A DNA stretch of 64,000 nucleotides, taken from positions 682,001 through 746,000 of the forward strand of contig NZ_JAAXMS010000002.1 of the NCBI RefSeq assembly GCF_012290005.1. The letters are read 5' to 3'. The DNA comes from Crateriforma spongiae. Its GTDB lineage: Bacteria; Planctomycetota; Planctomycetia; Pirellulales; Pirellulaceae. The position numbers and the translations under genes were made by a program. Below are positions 21,154 through 30,497 of this stretch, piece after piece. How positions within the stretch are numbered: position 1 is the first letter of the stretch; every line of letters starts with the position of its first letter. Below the pieces are notes generated by a model. It did not search any database, was not told where the DNA came from, and saw only the letters and a list, made by a program, of their open reading frames with translations.

Positions 21154-23193
21154 TCAGGTTCCGCCATCGATCAGGGCGTCGGCATCCCGCGAATCGCTGT
21201 CTCGCTGGACGGGCGTGCCGGGACTGTGCTCCTGCGCACTCTCGGGTGCAAGCGTCTGTTCGACCTTATCTTTCTTGGTCCCGTTGCGTTGGTGAATCGA
21301 GGGTCCGATCAGGTCAGTCAATTCCATTTCCGACAGTTCTTCCTTCTCCAACAACGCCCTGGTGATGGATTCCAGTTCTTCGCGATGCTCACGCAACAGT
21401 TGTTCAGCCTTTTGATCGGCCTCCAACAAGATCCGCGCGACTTCTTCATCGATCAACTCTTGCGTGTGTTCGCTGAACTGTCGTGACTGATGGATCTCGC
21501 GGCCCAAAAATGGGTCTTCGTCACTGGTCTTGTAGCTGACCGGACCGATTTTCGAACTCATGCCCCAGTGGGTGACCATGCGTCGCGCGATGCTGGTGGC
21601 ACGTTCCAGATCGTTTTCGGCACCGACACAGGTTTCGCTGTAGATGATCTTTTCGGCAGCACGCCCCCCCAGCAAAACGATCAATTGGTGTTCCAATTCA
21701 CGCTTGCTGACACTCAGCCGATCTTCGTTGGGCACATACTGGGTGACCCCCAAAGCACGGCCACGAGGAATGATCGTCACCTTGTGTACGATGTGCGATC
21801 CGTCCAAATGCCAGGCGGTCAGGGTGTGCCCCGCTTCGTGATAAGCGGTCTTTTCTTTCTCGCTTTCTTGCAGCACCTCTTCACGCTTGGCCCCCATCAG
21901 GATCTTGTCGCGGGCGTAGTCGAAATCTTCCATTTCGACCAGCTTTTTGTCCTGACGTGCGGCCCACAATGCCGCTTCATTGACCATGTTGCGAATGTCC
22001 GCACCGGTCAAACCGACCGTGCCAGCGGCCAAACGTTTCAGATCAACATCGTCGCCCAGCGGAACGTCGCGGACGTGGACTTTGAAGATTTCTTCGCGGC
22101 CTTTCATCGTCGGACGCCCGACAGTGATGTGACGGTCAAAGCGGCCGGGGCGCAGCAACGCCGGATCCAAGACATCCGGTCGGTTGGTCGCGGCGACAAC
22201 GATCACGGCTTGGCTGCCGCTGAAGCCATCCATTTCACCCAAGATTTGGTTCAACGTTTGTTCACGTTCATCGTGGCCGCCGCCCAGGCCCGCGCCGCGT
22301 TGGCGGCCGACGGCGTCGATTTCGTCGATGAAGATGATCGACGGTGCTTGTTCCTTGGCCGTGCGGAACAGATCGCGCACACGACTGGCACCGACACCGA
22401 CGAACATTTGAATGAATTCGCTGCCGTTGACGCTGAAGAACGGCACATCCGCTTCGCCCGCAATGGCGCGTGCCAACAACGTTTTGCCCGTCCCCGGAGG
22501 CCCATTAAGCAGCACGCCTTTGGGGACAAAGCCGCCCAGTTTTTGAAACTTCTCGGGCGTTTTCAGGTAGTCGACAATCTCTTGCAGGTCGGCTTTGACG
22601 CCCTCCAGACCGGCAACGTCGGTGAACTTGATTGCCTTTTCATTCGCTTCGAAACGCTTGGCGGGACTCTTGCTGAACCCTGATAAAAATCCGCCGCCCA
22701 TGATGTCGCTGCGTGTCCGACGAATCATCACAAACAGGAACGCGATGATCGCCAGCGGCAGCCCCACCATGATCAGCAGACTGAGAATTTCGCCGGTACG
22801 GTCGCGCTCGGCGAATTCATAAGGCACATCGGCCTGACGCAACTGGTCTTCCAGTTCGATGGTGGCACCGGCGTCACGGTTGCGAGTGACGTAGAACTCT
22901 TTGCGGTATTTCTGGACCGTATCGGAATCAGCAGTTTGTTCGGACGCCGGCTTGTTGGGCCGCGTTTTGAACTTTCCGCGGATAGTTTCGTCGGTGATGA
23001 CGACACTTTCTATGTTATCGCCGGCCAGTTCGTTCTGGAAAAAGCTGGCGGTGACCCGGTCGCGTTCTTCGCCGCGATTGAAAAACAACATCGCGATCAG
23101 CCCGGCCACAACCAGGGCGATCAAGAACGAATTGTTTCCCCGCTTGCGACCATCGGTGGCCGAATCGGTCTTCTCCTCCGGACGATTTTCCAT
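21154..23193 (-). CDS. ftsH: ATP-dependent zinc metalloprotease FtsH
   Basis: A 679-residue membrane-anchored AAA protease that degrades membrane and regulatory proteins. Domains in order: TM1 near 22-40 ([17 protein letters not shown]), periplasmic part ~41-128, TM2 near 131-152 ([19 protein letters not shown]), Walker [19 protein letters not shown] near 230, Walker [13 protein letters not shown] near 288, second region of homology RPGRFDRHI near 350, and zinc site HEAGH near 452. The polar C-terminal tail is typical. The start is supported by the purine-rich GGGAAAGG about 10 bases upstream. It lies 188 bases downstream of recQ and probably has its own promoter in that gap. Confidence 0.97.
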   Translation of the reverse strand: MENRPEEKTDSATDGRKRGNNSFLIALVVAGLIAMLFFNRGEERDRVTASFFQNELAGDNIESVVITDETIRGKFKTRPNKPASEQTADSDTVQKYRKEFYVTRNRDAGATIELEDQLRQADVPYEFAERDRTGEILSLLIMVGLPLAIIAFLFVMIRRTRSDIMGGGFLSGFSKSPAKRFEANEKAIKFTDVAGLEGVKADLQEIVDYLKTPEKFQKLGGFVPKGVLLNGPPGTGKTLLARAIAGEADVPFFSVNGSEFIQMFVGVGASRVRDLFRTAKEQAPSIIFIDEIDAVGRQRGAGLGGGHDEREQTLNQILGEMDGFSGSQAVIVVAATNRPDVLDPALLRPGRFDRHITVGRPTMKGREEIFKVHVRDVPLGDDVDLKRLAAGTVGLTGADIRNMVNEAALWAARQDKKLVEMEDFDYARDKILMGAKREEVLQESEKEKTAYHEAGHTLTAWHLDGSHIVHKVTIIPRGRALGVTQYVPNEDRLSVSKRELEHQLIVLLGGRAAEKIIYSETCVGAENDLERATSIARRMVTHWGMSSKIGPVSYKTSDEDPFLGREIHQSRQFSEHTQELIDEEVARILLEADQKAEQLLREHREELESITRALLEKEELSEMELTDLIGPSIHQRNGTKKDKVEQTLAPESAQEHSPGTPVQRDSDSRDADALIDGGT

Positions 23194-23381
23194 CGAATAC
23201 CTTTCCCGAGCCCCCGGGCGGGACGCTCCGAACGTTCAAAATTTGTTTAAGCCGACGACGTCATCGTAGGCGGTCGAACACCAGTCTAGCACTGACACCC
23301 CCAAACGTCCGACCCCACTGTGCGACGGTCAATCGCCGCAAATCAGGCCGCGACGAACGCCGGTTCAGACGTGCGGGCGTC

Positions 23382-26276
23382 CTAGTCGCCGGACGGTTGC
23401 CCGGACAACCACTGGGGATCAACGGGATACCCCTCGCCATCGGCACGGATCAAATGACCGCGAACGGCGTCGGCCGATAAACCACGGATCTCCTGAATCT
23501 GGCTGCAGGTGTAGCCGTCGCGACGAAGCTTCCAGGTCCAGTAGTACGCCGTGGCGGTCCCGGACGGTTCTGAGGAATCGTCGCCCTGGCCGCCGACTGC
23601 CAAATCGCCAGCCTGGGGAGCGTCGGCCAAACAGTCCAGCACGATTTGGACCAAATCGTGCCCCGCCGACTCAATCAATTCCGTCGACACGCCTTCGACC
23701 GATTCCAATTGCGTTGTCGTCTGGGGTTGCCGGCGGGCGATTCGCTGAAGCGTTGCGGCGGAAACGATCTGGTGGGCGGGAACCGCCATGGCGGCGGCGC
23801 GTTTGCGTCGAAACCGCTTCAATCGTTCTTCCAAATCGCTCCGCAACTGTTCTTCGGGGCTGACGGCGACTGACGAAGCGACCAAGTCGGCTTCGGCGGA
23901 ATGCTTGCCCGACGCTGGCGTGCCGGCGGGCGACTCGGGGGCCCGCCCCGGATTGTTGTCGATCCGCAGAGTGGTTTCCGACGCTTGCGGTGTCGAAGCC
24001 GCATTCGATGCCTCCGGCTGATTCGGTGGTTCCGACGACGACCGCGGAGCATCCGGTTCGGTCTTGGCGGCGGCGGTGACGTCCGCCTTTTCCAACGACC
24101 GAACGGCGGCGGCCAATTTGCGTGCAAGCGGGTAGGCGGGCTGGAAACTGTCGGGAACCGACGCTTTGGCGTGCATCACGTCGCGCCCGTCATCGGTCAA
24201 ATGCACCGTGGGGCGTCGCTGATCAACCTCGACCTGTTTCAGCAATCCCGCAGCGATCAGTTCATCCATCACTTGGACGACCTCTGTTTGACGAAGCTTG
24301 TCCAACAAACCGTAGGTGCTAAGCCGATTCAATTTCCATTGCTGCAGCTTTTTGCTTTTGCTGCCGCACAACATCTGTGCCACCAATGTTTTGCCGAATC
24401 GTCCGTGCGTCCGGGTGACGCCGCTCAAGACCACTTGGACGCCGCGTTGCAACAGCACCGGATCGATCTTGGAAACGCCCGATGACGGCGTCGCAGACAT
24501 CTTCGATGCCGACACGACACCAACATCTGCACCGGAGCGTCGTCCGGTCGGATCACATCGATCGCATAATCCACAATCGGTTGCATTCGGGTCACCGAAG
24601 TACCGCAGAACGACTCGCTGACGACAGCCGGACGTCCGCGCAAAGTCGATCACCGCATCCAGTTTTTGATACTCCGCGTCCTTGCGTCGTTGCAATTCGT
24701 CGAAGTCGATCGCCAAGTCGTCAAAGCGAACGTCGCGGCGTGTGAAGTGAATCGCCCGGCCCCGAAACGGCGGCACGTAGTCGAACGATCGCAGTTTCTG
24801 TAGTTCGCGCAGTGTTCGTGACAACTGTTCACGGTCCACCCCCGCTAATTCGGCCAAGCGTGACGGCCGCACATACACGTCTTCCCCGCGTCGACGCCCC
24901 ACCACTTTTTCGATGGCCGTCATCACTTTGCGTCGCAGCTTGGCTTCGCGAGGCAGATAATCCAGCAACGTGGGTGTTTCGTCATCGATCCGAACCACCG
25001 CGTGGTTGCTACTGCTGTCCAATCGCCGCAACACCCCGGCTTTGGCCAACAGCGTTTCCGCGGTCCCAATTGCTTCGGCACTGTCTTTGACATCGATCGC
25101 CTGTCGGACTTGATCCAAGGTCAGTTCGATCGGGTCGTCGTCCAGCGAACACAGGTACTGGTAAACCTTTTGAACCGTTTCCCGCGACGGGTAACGATTC
25201 TCGATAAAGAATTCTTGGATGTAGCGGTCCTGGTAGGAAAACAGCAACCGACAGCCGCTCATCTTTCCATCACGACCGGCGCGTCCGGCTTCCTGGTAAT
25301 ACGCTTCCAGGCTGCCCGGCATGTTGTAGTGAATCACATACCGGATGTCGGATTTGTCGATCCCCATTCCGAACGCGTTAGTGGCGACAATCGCGGCAAG
25401 CTTGCCCGACATGAAGGCTTCTTGAACCTGATGTCGCTGTGTCGGATCCAACCCCGCATGGTAGACCCCGACTCGTTTACCACTGCGATCGGGTAACCAG
25501 TCGCCGATCGCTTCACAGCGCTTCCGCGTGGCGGCATAAATGATCCCCGTTCCGTCCGTTTGTGCGACGTGCTGGGCCAGACGTTCGTCTTTGGACGAAT
25601 CGCTTTGAAAATGATCCACCGAAAAACGCAAATTCGTTCTGGCGAATCCGGTAACGAAGACTGACGGCTGGTCCAGATTCAACAAGCCACAGATATCGTC
25701 ACGGACCGTCGGAGTTGCCGTTGCCGTCAGCGCGATCGTTTGCACTTTGTTCAGGTAACGCTGACGAAACGCCCCCAGACGTGCATAGTCGGGTCGAAAA
25801 TCGTGCCCCCATTCACTGACACAATGGGCTTCGTCGATCGCCAACAACGACACCTTCACCCTGCGGATCGCTTCCAGGAACCGTCCGTTCCGCAATCGTT
25901 CCGGTGCGATGTAAACCAGTTTCACTTGGCCCGATGCCATCGCTTCGATCGTTGCATCGTGTTCGGCCATCGTCAGGCTGCTGTTCAACAGCCGCGCGTC
26001 GATGCCGCGGGCCTGCAACGCATCGACCTGGTCTTTCATCAGCGCGATCAATGGCGACACAACAATGGTTGTTCCCTCGCGGGACAAGGCCGGCAATTGA
26101 TAACACAGACTCTTGCCGCCCCCGGTCGGCATGATGCACAAACAATCGCGACCATCGGCGACCGCATCAATGACGTCTCGCTGTCCCGGGCGAAACGATT
26201 GCAACCCGAACCGATCCAGCAGCGATTCGGGGTTGCCCGTTCCGGGAACCTGATGTGCGACCTTCACATCCGCCAT
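23382..26276 (-). CDS. recQ: RecQ-family ATP-dependent DNA helicase with long C-terminal extension
   Basis: A 964-residue superfamily 2 helicase (3'-5' unwinding in recombination and fork repair). Core motifs: Walker A MPTGGGKSLCYQLPAL near 50, motif II LLAIDEAHCVSEWGHDFRPD near 148, motif VI QEAGRAGRDGKMSGC near 335. A zinc-binding set of cysteines (SGCRQ..., DCGLCDRC) lies near 575-600, followed by a winged-helix RQC domain (~630-725). After a ~100-residue Ala/Pro/Ser linker come an HRDC- or HTH-like helical region (~815-880) and a further small domain ending YYWTWKLRRDGYTCSQI. It is clearly longer than E. coli RecQ (~610). The ATG at 26276 overlaps the upstream LRR gene stop (TGATG). Confidence 0.93.
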   Translation of the reverse strand: MADVKVAHQVPGTGNPESLLDRFGLQSFRPGQRDVIDAVADGRDCLCIMPTGGGKSLCYQLPALSREGTTIVVSPLIALMKDQVDALQARGIDARLLNSSLTMAEHDATIEAMASGQVKLVYIAPERLRNGRFLEAIRRVKVSLLAIDEAHCVSEWGHDFRPDYARLGAFRQRYLNKVQTIALTATATPTVRDDICGLLNLDQPSVFVTGFARTNLRFSVDHFQSDSSKDERLAQHVAQTDGTGIIYAATRKRCEAIGDWLPDRSGKRVGVYHAGLDPTQRHQVQEAFMSGKLAAIVATNAFGMGIDKSDIRYVIHYNMPGSLEAYYQEAGRAGRDGKMSGCRLLFSYQDRYIQEFFIENRYPSRETVQKVYQYLCSLDDDPIELTLDQVRQAIDVKDSAEAIGTAETLLAKAGVLRRLDSSSNHAVVRIDDETPTLLDYLPREAKLRRKVMTAIEKVVGRRRGEDVYVRPSRLAELAGVDREQLSRTLRELQKLRSFDYVPPFRGRAIHFTRRDVRFDDLAIDFDELQRRKDAEYQKLDAVIDFARTSGCRQRVVLRYFGDPNATDCGLCDRCDPTGRRSGADVGVVSASKMSATPSSGVSKIDPVLLQRGVQVVLSGVTRTHGRFGKTLVAQMLCGSKSKKLQQWKLNRLSTYGLLDKLRQTEVVQVMDELIAAGLLKQVEVDQRRPTVHLTDDGRDVMHAKASVPDSFQPAYPLARKLAAAVRSLEKADVTAAAKTEPDAPRSSSEPPNQPEASNAASTPQASETTLRIDNNPGRAPESPAGTPASGKHSAEADLVASSVAVSPEEQLRSDLEERLKRFRRKRAAAMAVPAHQIVSAATLQRIARRQPQTTTQLESVEGVSTELIESAGHDLVQIVLDCLADAPQAGDLAVGGQGDDSSEPSGTATAYYWTWKLRRDGYTCSQIQEIRGLSADAVRGHLIRADGEGYPVDPQWLSGQPSGD

Positions 26277-27325
26277 CAATTCACCAGGCTTTTCAAATTC
26301 GGCATTTCTTCACGCAGCGTTTCCATTACGTCATCGGGAACGTCCAAGTTGGTCACGTGCAAGGTTTCCAGTTTTTGCAGCTTCGTCAGCCGGGCCACGC
26401 CCTCAGGTGAGACGCTGGTTTTCCCCAGATGCAAAAATGTCAATTCGGGAAGCCCAACGATGGTGTCGATCGACGCGTCGGTGACGCCGGGAAGGTTGTC
26501 CAAATTCAACGAGGTCAACTGCGTCATTCCATCCAATGCTTTGACACCGGCATCGTCCACCTTGCAAAGCCACAAGTTCAGCTTGGTCAGTTTTGGCATT
26601 TGGCCGATCCAAGGCATCCCCTGGTTCCCAAAATCGGTTTCGGCCAATTCCAAATCGACCACCGGCAAAGTCGCGATCGGTTCAAAGGAGTCACCGGTGA
26701 CGCCGCTGCCCCGCAGACGCAACTTCTTGAGTTGGCCCATCGCTGTGAGAGCGGGCAAGACACGGTCGTCAAAGTTTTTGCCGGACAAGCTTAGGTCTTT
26801 CATCGCGGTCAACGATTCGATCGCCGACATGCCTTCGGACGTCACGTCGGGCGCCCCGTGCAAATGCAACAGTTGCAAGTTGCCTTGTTGAGACACCTTG
26901 GCAATCGTCGCGTCGGTGATCGAAGTATCCGTCAGCCGCAGACGACGCAGCGTCGGGATACCGGCAATGGGCAGTGCCGCCGTATCACCAACCTGTGCCC
27001 CGGTCATCCGAACCTCTTCCACACCGGGCAGCGAAAGCGTGGCCGCAACGACCACGGGCAAATCGTCCGCTGCGATGTCGTTCAAATACACCGCACACCG
27101 TTCGTTGCCTTTGGTCCAATGAACTTCGCCCCCGAGCCGCTGGATCTCGGATGATGAATCCACCGTGTTCGCCGCATCGTCCGAACCAACGTCGGGTGCG
27201 TCTTTGCGTGCGTCTCGGCCACAACCGGCGACCAAAAAGACACCAACCCCCAAGACGATCAGGGAAAACGCTCGGATTTTCCGGCGTCGGGATTGCAATC
27301 TGCTTAGCACGTCGATGTCCTCCAT
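26276..27325 (-). CDS. Leucine-rich-repeat lipoprotein
   Basis: A 349-residue protein with a lipoprotein signal (SLIVLGVGVFLVAGC, acylated Cys near residue 35) followed by about nine leucine-rich repeats of 22-25 residues of the planctomycete type, e.g. IPTLRRLRLTDTSITDATIA, MGQLKKLRLRGSGVTGDSFE and MTQLTSLNLDNLPGVTDASI. It is likely a periplasmic or outer-membrane binding protein. ATG 27325 gives the basic N terminus and lipobox; an earlier in-frame start would add 74 residues without homology. Overlap of its stop with the recQ start suggests cotranscription, although no functional link is evident. The divergent neighbour is the CPXCG gene. Confidence 0.85.
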   Translation of the reverse strand: MEDIDVLSRLQSRRRKIRAFSLIVLGVGVFLVAGCGRDARKDAPDVGSDDAANTVDSSSEIQRLGGEVHWTKGNERCAVYLNDIAADDLPVVVAATLSLPGVEEVRMTGAQVGDTAALPIAGIPTLRRLRLTDTSITDATIAKVSQQGNLQLLHLHGAPDVTSEGMSAIESLTAMKDLSLSGKNFDDRVLPALTAMGQLKKLRLRGSGVTGDSFEPIATLPVVDLELAETDFGNQGMPWIGQMPKLTKLNLWLCKVDDAGVKALDGMTQLTSLNLDNLPGVTDASIDTIVGLPELTFLHLGKTSVSPEGVARLTKLQKLETLHVTNLDVPDDVMETLREEMPNLKSLVN

Positions 27326-27512
27326 TGGCCCCGATGCAAAGGTCGTCGCTGCGGCCCACCGCAGGAATCGGCTGCAAGCGTCGACAAAGATGCTATTGTG
27401 CGGGATGACCGGGCCGACGGGAACAGGCAACCGGCGGAGCTTGTGCACCAACATCATCCGAATCGCCGGACCGTCCGCCCCACCATTGAAGCGATCAGTC
27501 GAGGACATAGAC

Positions 27513-27722
27513 ATGGACGAAGACCGCGAATTGAACGACGAATCCACCTATGTGTGTGACGGATGTGGCGAAGAGATCGTGATTCCGATCGACGTCACCG
27601 AAGGCTCCCGGCAAGATTATGTCGAAGACTGTCCGGTGTGCTGTCGTCCCAATCACATCCATGTCGACGTCCGTGATGGCGAAGTTTTCGTGTCCGCCGA
27701 CGCCGAACAAGACCGTTTCTGA
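27513..27722 (+). CDS. CPXCG-motif cysteine-rich protein
   Basis: A 69-residue acidic protein of the CPXCG family (PF14255), probable zinc ribbon. The first knuckle reads VCDGCGEEIVIPIDVTEGS and the second QDYVEDCPVCCRPNHIHVDV. The EDCxVCCRP signature is diagnostic. The first motif is C-D-G-C-G rather than C-P-x-C-G. Starts at ATG 27513, right where the family begins. Ten bases upstream of comB, so probably cotranscribed. Molecular role unknown. Confidence 0.88.
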   Translation: MDEDRELNDESTYVCDGCGEEIVIPIDVTEGSRQDYVEDCPVCCRPNHIHVDVRDGEVFVSADAEQDRF

Positions 27723-27731
27723 ATCTGCGTC

Positions 27732-28508
27732 GTGCGCATCAGTACTTGCTTATTGCCGTCGCTGCGGTCGGCCGATTTTTCGGCGGACTTGGCCATCGTG
27801 ATTGACGTTTTGCGGGCGACCACGGTCGCGTCCACTGCCCTGGGCAATGGCGCCGGAATTTTGTGGACGTGCCCCGGCATCGATGCGTCGCGAAAACTGT
27901 CCGAACGAATCGCGGCGGACACTCCGACACCACCGCTGCTGTGCGGTGAACGGCAATGCCACCGGATCGCAGGATTTGATCTGGGCAATTCGCCGGCCGA
28001 ATATGGAAAGTCGGTCGTGTCCGGACGCGACTTGATTTTGACGACGACCAATGGAACCGCTGCCGTCGCGGCGGTCGGTGATGTGGGCCAAGTGATCCTG
28101 GGTTCCTTCGTGAACTTTTCCGCCATCCGGAACGCGATGTCGGGTCATGAAAACGTGTTGCTTGTCTGTGCGGGAACCGACGGCGAGATCACTTTGGAAG
28201 ACGTCTTGCTGGCGGGCGCAATCATCGAAGATGCCGTCATCAGCGATAACGCGACCGTCGCCGATGATGCCGCCGAAATCGCGCGGGCGACTTGGCGTCA
28301 GCAGTTTTCCGCACCCGTCTGTTCGCTGGCACCCACCGACCTGGCCGGTGGCCTGCGACTGGGCCGCGGCGGCCGTAATTTGGTCAATCGCGGCTACGCA
28401 GATGATGTTCTGCGATGCGCCCGAATTGACACCTGTCGGGTCGTTCCGACACGAATCCGATTCGACGCCGGAACCGATGGGACCGCGTTTGCCGATGCAC
28501 CAAGGTAA
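27732..28508 (+). CDS. comB: ComB-family 2-phosphosulfolactate phosphatase-like protein
   Basis: A 258-residue protein of the ComB family, Mg-dependent acid phosphatases described for 2-phosphosulfolactate in coenzyme M synthesis. Family blocks seen: AIVIDVLRATTVASTAL near residue 21, CGERQCHRIAGFDLGNSPAE near 71 (substrate-binding GFDLGNSP), ILTTTNGTAAV near 101 and LVCAGTDGEITLEDVLLAG near 140. GTG at 27732 is the start. No ComA, ComC or ComDE homologue is nearby, so the true substrate here is uncertain. It follows the CPXCG gene by nine bases and precedes the LptF/G permease by 116. Confidence 0.88.
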   Translation: MRISTCLLPSLRSADFSADLAIVIDVLRATTVASTALGNGAGILWTCPGIDASRKLSERIAADTPTPPLLCGERQCHRIAGFDLGNSPAEYGKSVVSGRDLILTTTNGTAAVAAVGDVGQVILGSFVNFSAIRNAMSGHENVLLVCAGTDGEITLEDVLLAGAIIEDAVISDNATVADDAAEIARATWRQQFSAPVCSLAPTDLAGGLRLGRGGRNLVNRGYADDVLRCARIDTCRVVPTRIRFDAGTDGTAFADAPR

Positions 28509-28624
28509 TCGTCATCGCCGTAACGATTGATCTTGTGACGACGGGGCTGTTCCGGAGATAACGCGGACGGACTGTTGGCTGCGAACCGATCGACCTTCCA
28601 CCTGTATCCCCAGACGTTTGGAAC

Positions 28625-29764
28625 GTGACACGCATTGATCGCTACATCTTGGTGCTGTTTCTGCGCACCGTATTGATCACGTTTTGTTCGCTGGGTGGCG
28701 TTTTTGTGGTGTTTCATGCGTTTCACAGCATGGACGAATTGACGCGACGCGCCGAATCCAGTGGCGGTTGGTTTCCGACGCTGATCAGTTCGTACGGCCC
28801 GTTGCTGTTGCTGCTTTTCGACTGGACCGGGGCGATCATCACGTTGATGGCGTTTCTGTTCACGGCCGGTTGGCTGCGGCACACCGGCGAACTGACCGCA
28901 ACGTTGGCGGCGGGAGTCTCCCACGGCCGAATCTTGCGACCGATGGTGATGGCCAGTGCCGCCATCATCATGGTCCAGTTGGCCAATCGCGAGCTGGTGC
29001 TGCCGCATTTTCGCGATAGTCTGACGATGAAATCGAAAGACTTGGACGTCAACGCAGCGCAACCGGTGACGTCGCGTTACGACCGAATCAACGGCATCCT
29101 GATCGACGGCAGTTCGCTGGTTGCTACTGAAAAACGCATCACCGAACCCAGCTTTCTGTTGTACGGCGACTTTGACGGCTTTGGCGATCTGTTGACCGGC
29201 ACCGACGCCGTCTGGTTGGCCGCCAGCGACAAGCACCCCGATGGTTTTCTGGTCCAAGACGTCCAGCGTCCCGAATCTGTTTCGCAAGTCCCCACGGTCT
29301 ATTTTGACGGACGACCGATTCTGATGACGGCCACTGACCAAGATTGGCTGAATCCCGACGAGTGCTTCGTCGCGACGAGGATCGGCATCGATTTGCTACA
29401 GTCCAATTCCACCGCCACCAAACAGGCATCGGTTCTGGAACTGGTCGGTCGTGTTTGCAATCCGGCCGTCCACAGCAGCGACGCGCTGCGGGTCTATCTG
29501 CACGAACGGGTCGTCCGTGTCCCCTTGGATATGGCTTTGGTGCTGTTGGTGTTGCCGTTGGTGGTCAATCGTCGTCAACAGAACTTGTTCGTCTGTATCG
29601 GGGCGGCAATCGGTATCGTCGTTTTCTTCTTTGGGCTAAAAACGGTGGCCGGCGGAATGGCGGGCAGTGGCTATGTGTTGTCACCCGCGATGGCCGCTTG
29701 GATCCCGCTGTTGGTGATCGGTCCGGTCGCGTACGTCCGGTACCGCTTCGTCCAAACGGTTTGA
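28625..29764 (+). CDS. LptF/LptG-family LPS export permease
   Basis: A 379-residue membrane protein of the YjgP/YjgQ family, which with LptB extracts LPS from the inner membrane. N-terminal amphipathic start TRIDRYILVLFLRTVLITF, then helices near 15-35, 56-82 (LLLLLFDWTGAIITLMAFLF) and 99-120; a periplasmic beta-jellyroll (~125-290); and three C-terminal helices (MALVLLVLPLVVN; FVCIGAAIGIVVFFFGLK; MAAWIPLLVIGPVAYVRY). The coupling sequence GELTATLAAGVSHGRI near residue 90 is characteristic. Starts at GTG 28625. Whether it is LptF or LptG cannot be decided by eye, and no second copy is in the window. Confidence 0.9.
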   Translation: MTRIDRYILVLFLRTVLITFCSLGGVFVVFHAFHSMDELTRRAESSGGWFPTLISSYGPLLLLLFDWTGAIITLMAFLFTAGWLRHTGELTATLAAGVSHGRILRPMVMASAAIIMVQLANRELVLPHFRDSLTMKSKDLDVNAAQPVTSRYDRINGILIDGSSLVATEKRITEPSFLLYGDFDGFGDLLTGTDAVWLAASDKHPDGFLVQDVQRPESVSQVPTVYFDGRPILMTATDQDWLNPDECFVATRIGIDLLQSNSTATKQASVLELVGRVCNPAVHSSDALRVYLHERVVRVPLDMALVLLVLPLVVNRRQQNLFVCIGAAIGIVVFFFGLKTVAGGMAGSGYVLSPAMAAWIPLLVIGPVAYVRYRFVQTV

Positions 29765-29815
29765 ATCGGCGTCGCATCGGCGTGTCGCCGTCCCCATCTG
29801 CAACGGTCACGGCAC

Positions 29816-30496
29816 GTGAAGCCCGACGAAATTTCGATTGTGATCCCCGCACTGAACGAAGCGGATCACATCGCCCCGTGCATTGATTCCGCCTTAGCGG
29901 CGGGAGCAACGGAGATCATCGTCAGCGACGGCGGCAGCACCGACGCAACCGCTTCGATCGCGCGACAGTCCGGTGCCGGGCATGTCATCCGTAGCCTTCC
30001 TGGACGCGGCATCCAAATGAATTCGGGATCGGTTTTCGCCCGTGGCAAAGCCATCTTGTTCCTGCACGCCGACAGTCGTCTGGGCAACGACACCTTGGAC
30101 CAGATCTGTCGCTTGGACGACGAATGGGTCTGGGGCGCGTGCCGCCAGAGAATCGAATCTTCCGAACGCATCTATCGCTGGATCGAATCGGGCAACGCGG
30201 CAAGAGTCCGCTGGATGTCGATGGCGTTCGGCGACCAAGCCATCTTCGTCCGTCGCAATGTCTTCAAGTCCGTCGGCGGGTTTAGCGAATCACCACTGAT
30301 GGAAGATGTCGAACTGTCCAGAAGGCTGCGAAGTCGCGACCGACCCAAACTGATTGATGGCCCGGTGATCACCAGCGCACGCCGCTGGCAAAACCGGGGA
30401 CCGGTCCGCCAGACGCTGCTGAACTGGCGAATCCAGATCGCCTACAAACTGGGTGTTGCACCGGAGACCCTGGCCGATTGGTATCGCGGCAAGTGA
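29816..30496 (+). CDS. Family 2 glycosyltransferase, TIGR04283 type
   Basis: A 226-residue GT-A glycosyltransferase. SIVIPALNEADHIAPCIDSA near residue 7, DGGSTDATASIARQSGA near 39 with the DGGST nucleotide-binding motif, GRGIQMNSGSVFARGKAILF near 63, and FLHADSRLG near 81 holding the D-x-D-like element. The later block GGFSESPLMEDVELSRRLR plus SARRWQNRGPVRQTLLNW is diagnostic for TIGR04283, a family named for a link to arsenosugar synthesis. No usual partner (a TIGR04282-type enzyme or ArsM) is visible. Start GTG 29816. It lies 51 bases after the LptF/G gene, so a role in envelope glycan synthesis is equally plausible. Confidence 0.88.
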   Translation: MKPDEISIVIPALNEADHIAPCIDSALAAGATEIIVSDGGSTDATASIARQSGAGHVIRSLPGRGIQMNSGSVFARGKAILFLHADSRLGNDTLDQICRLDDEWVWGACRQRIESSERIYRWIESGNAARVRWMSMAFGDQAIFVRRNVFKSVGGFSESPLMEDVELSRRLRSRDRPKLIDGPVITSARRWQNRGPVRQTLLNWRIQIAYKLGVAPETLADWYRGK

Positions 30497-30497
30497 C

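Noticed and set aside
21490-22683. Plus-strand open frame of 397 codons
   Set aside because: Antisense to ftsH Walker, SRH and HEAGH regions; a shadow.
28509-28530. Possible terminator after comB
   Set aside because: Only a 6-bp stem with a 10-base loop and no T-tract.
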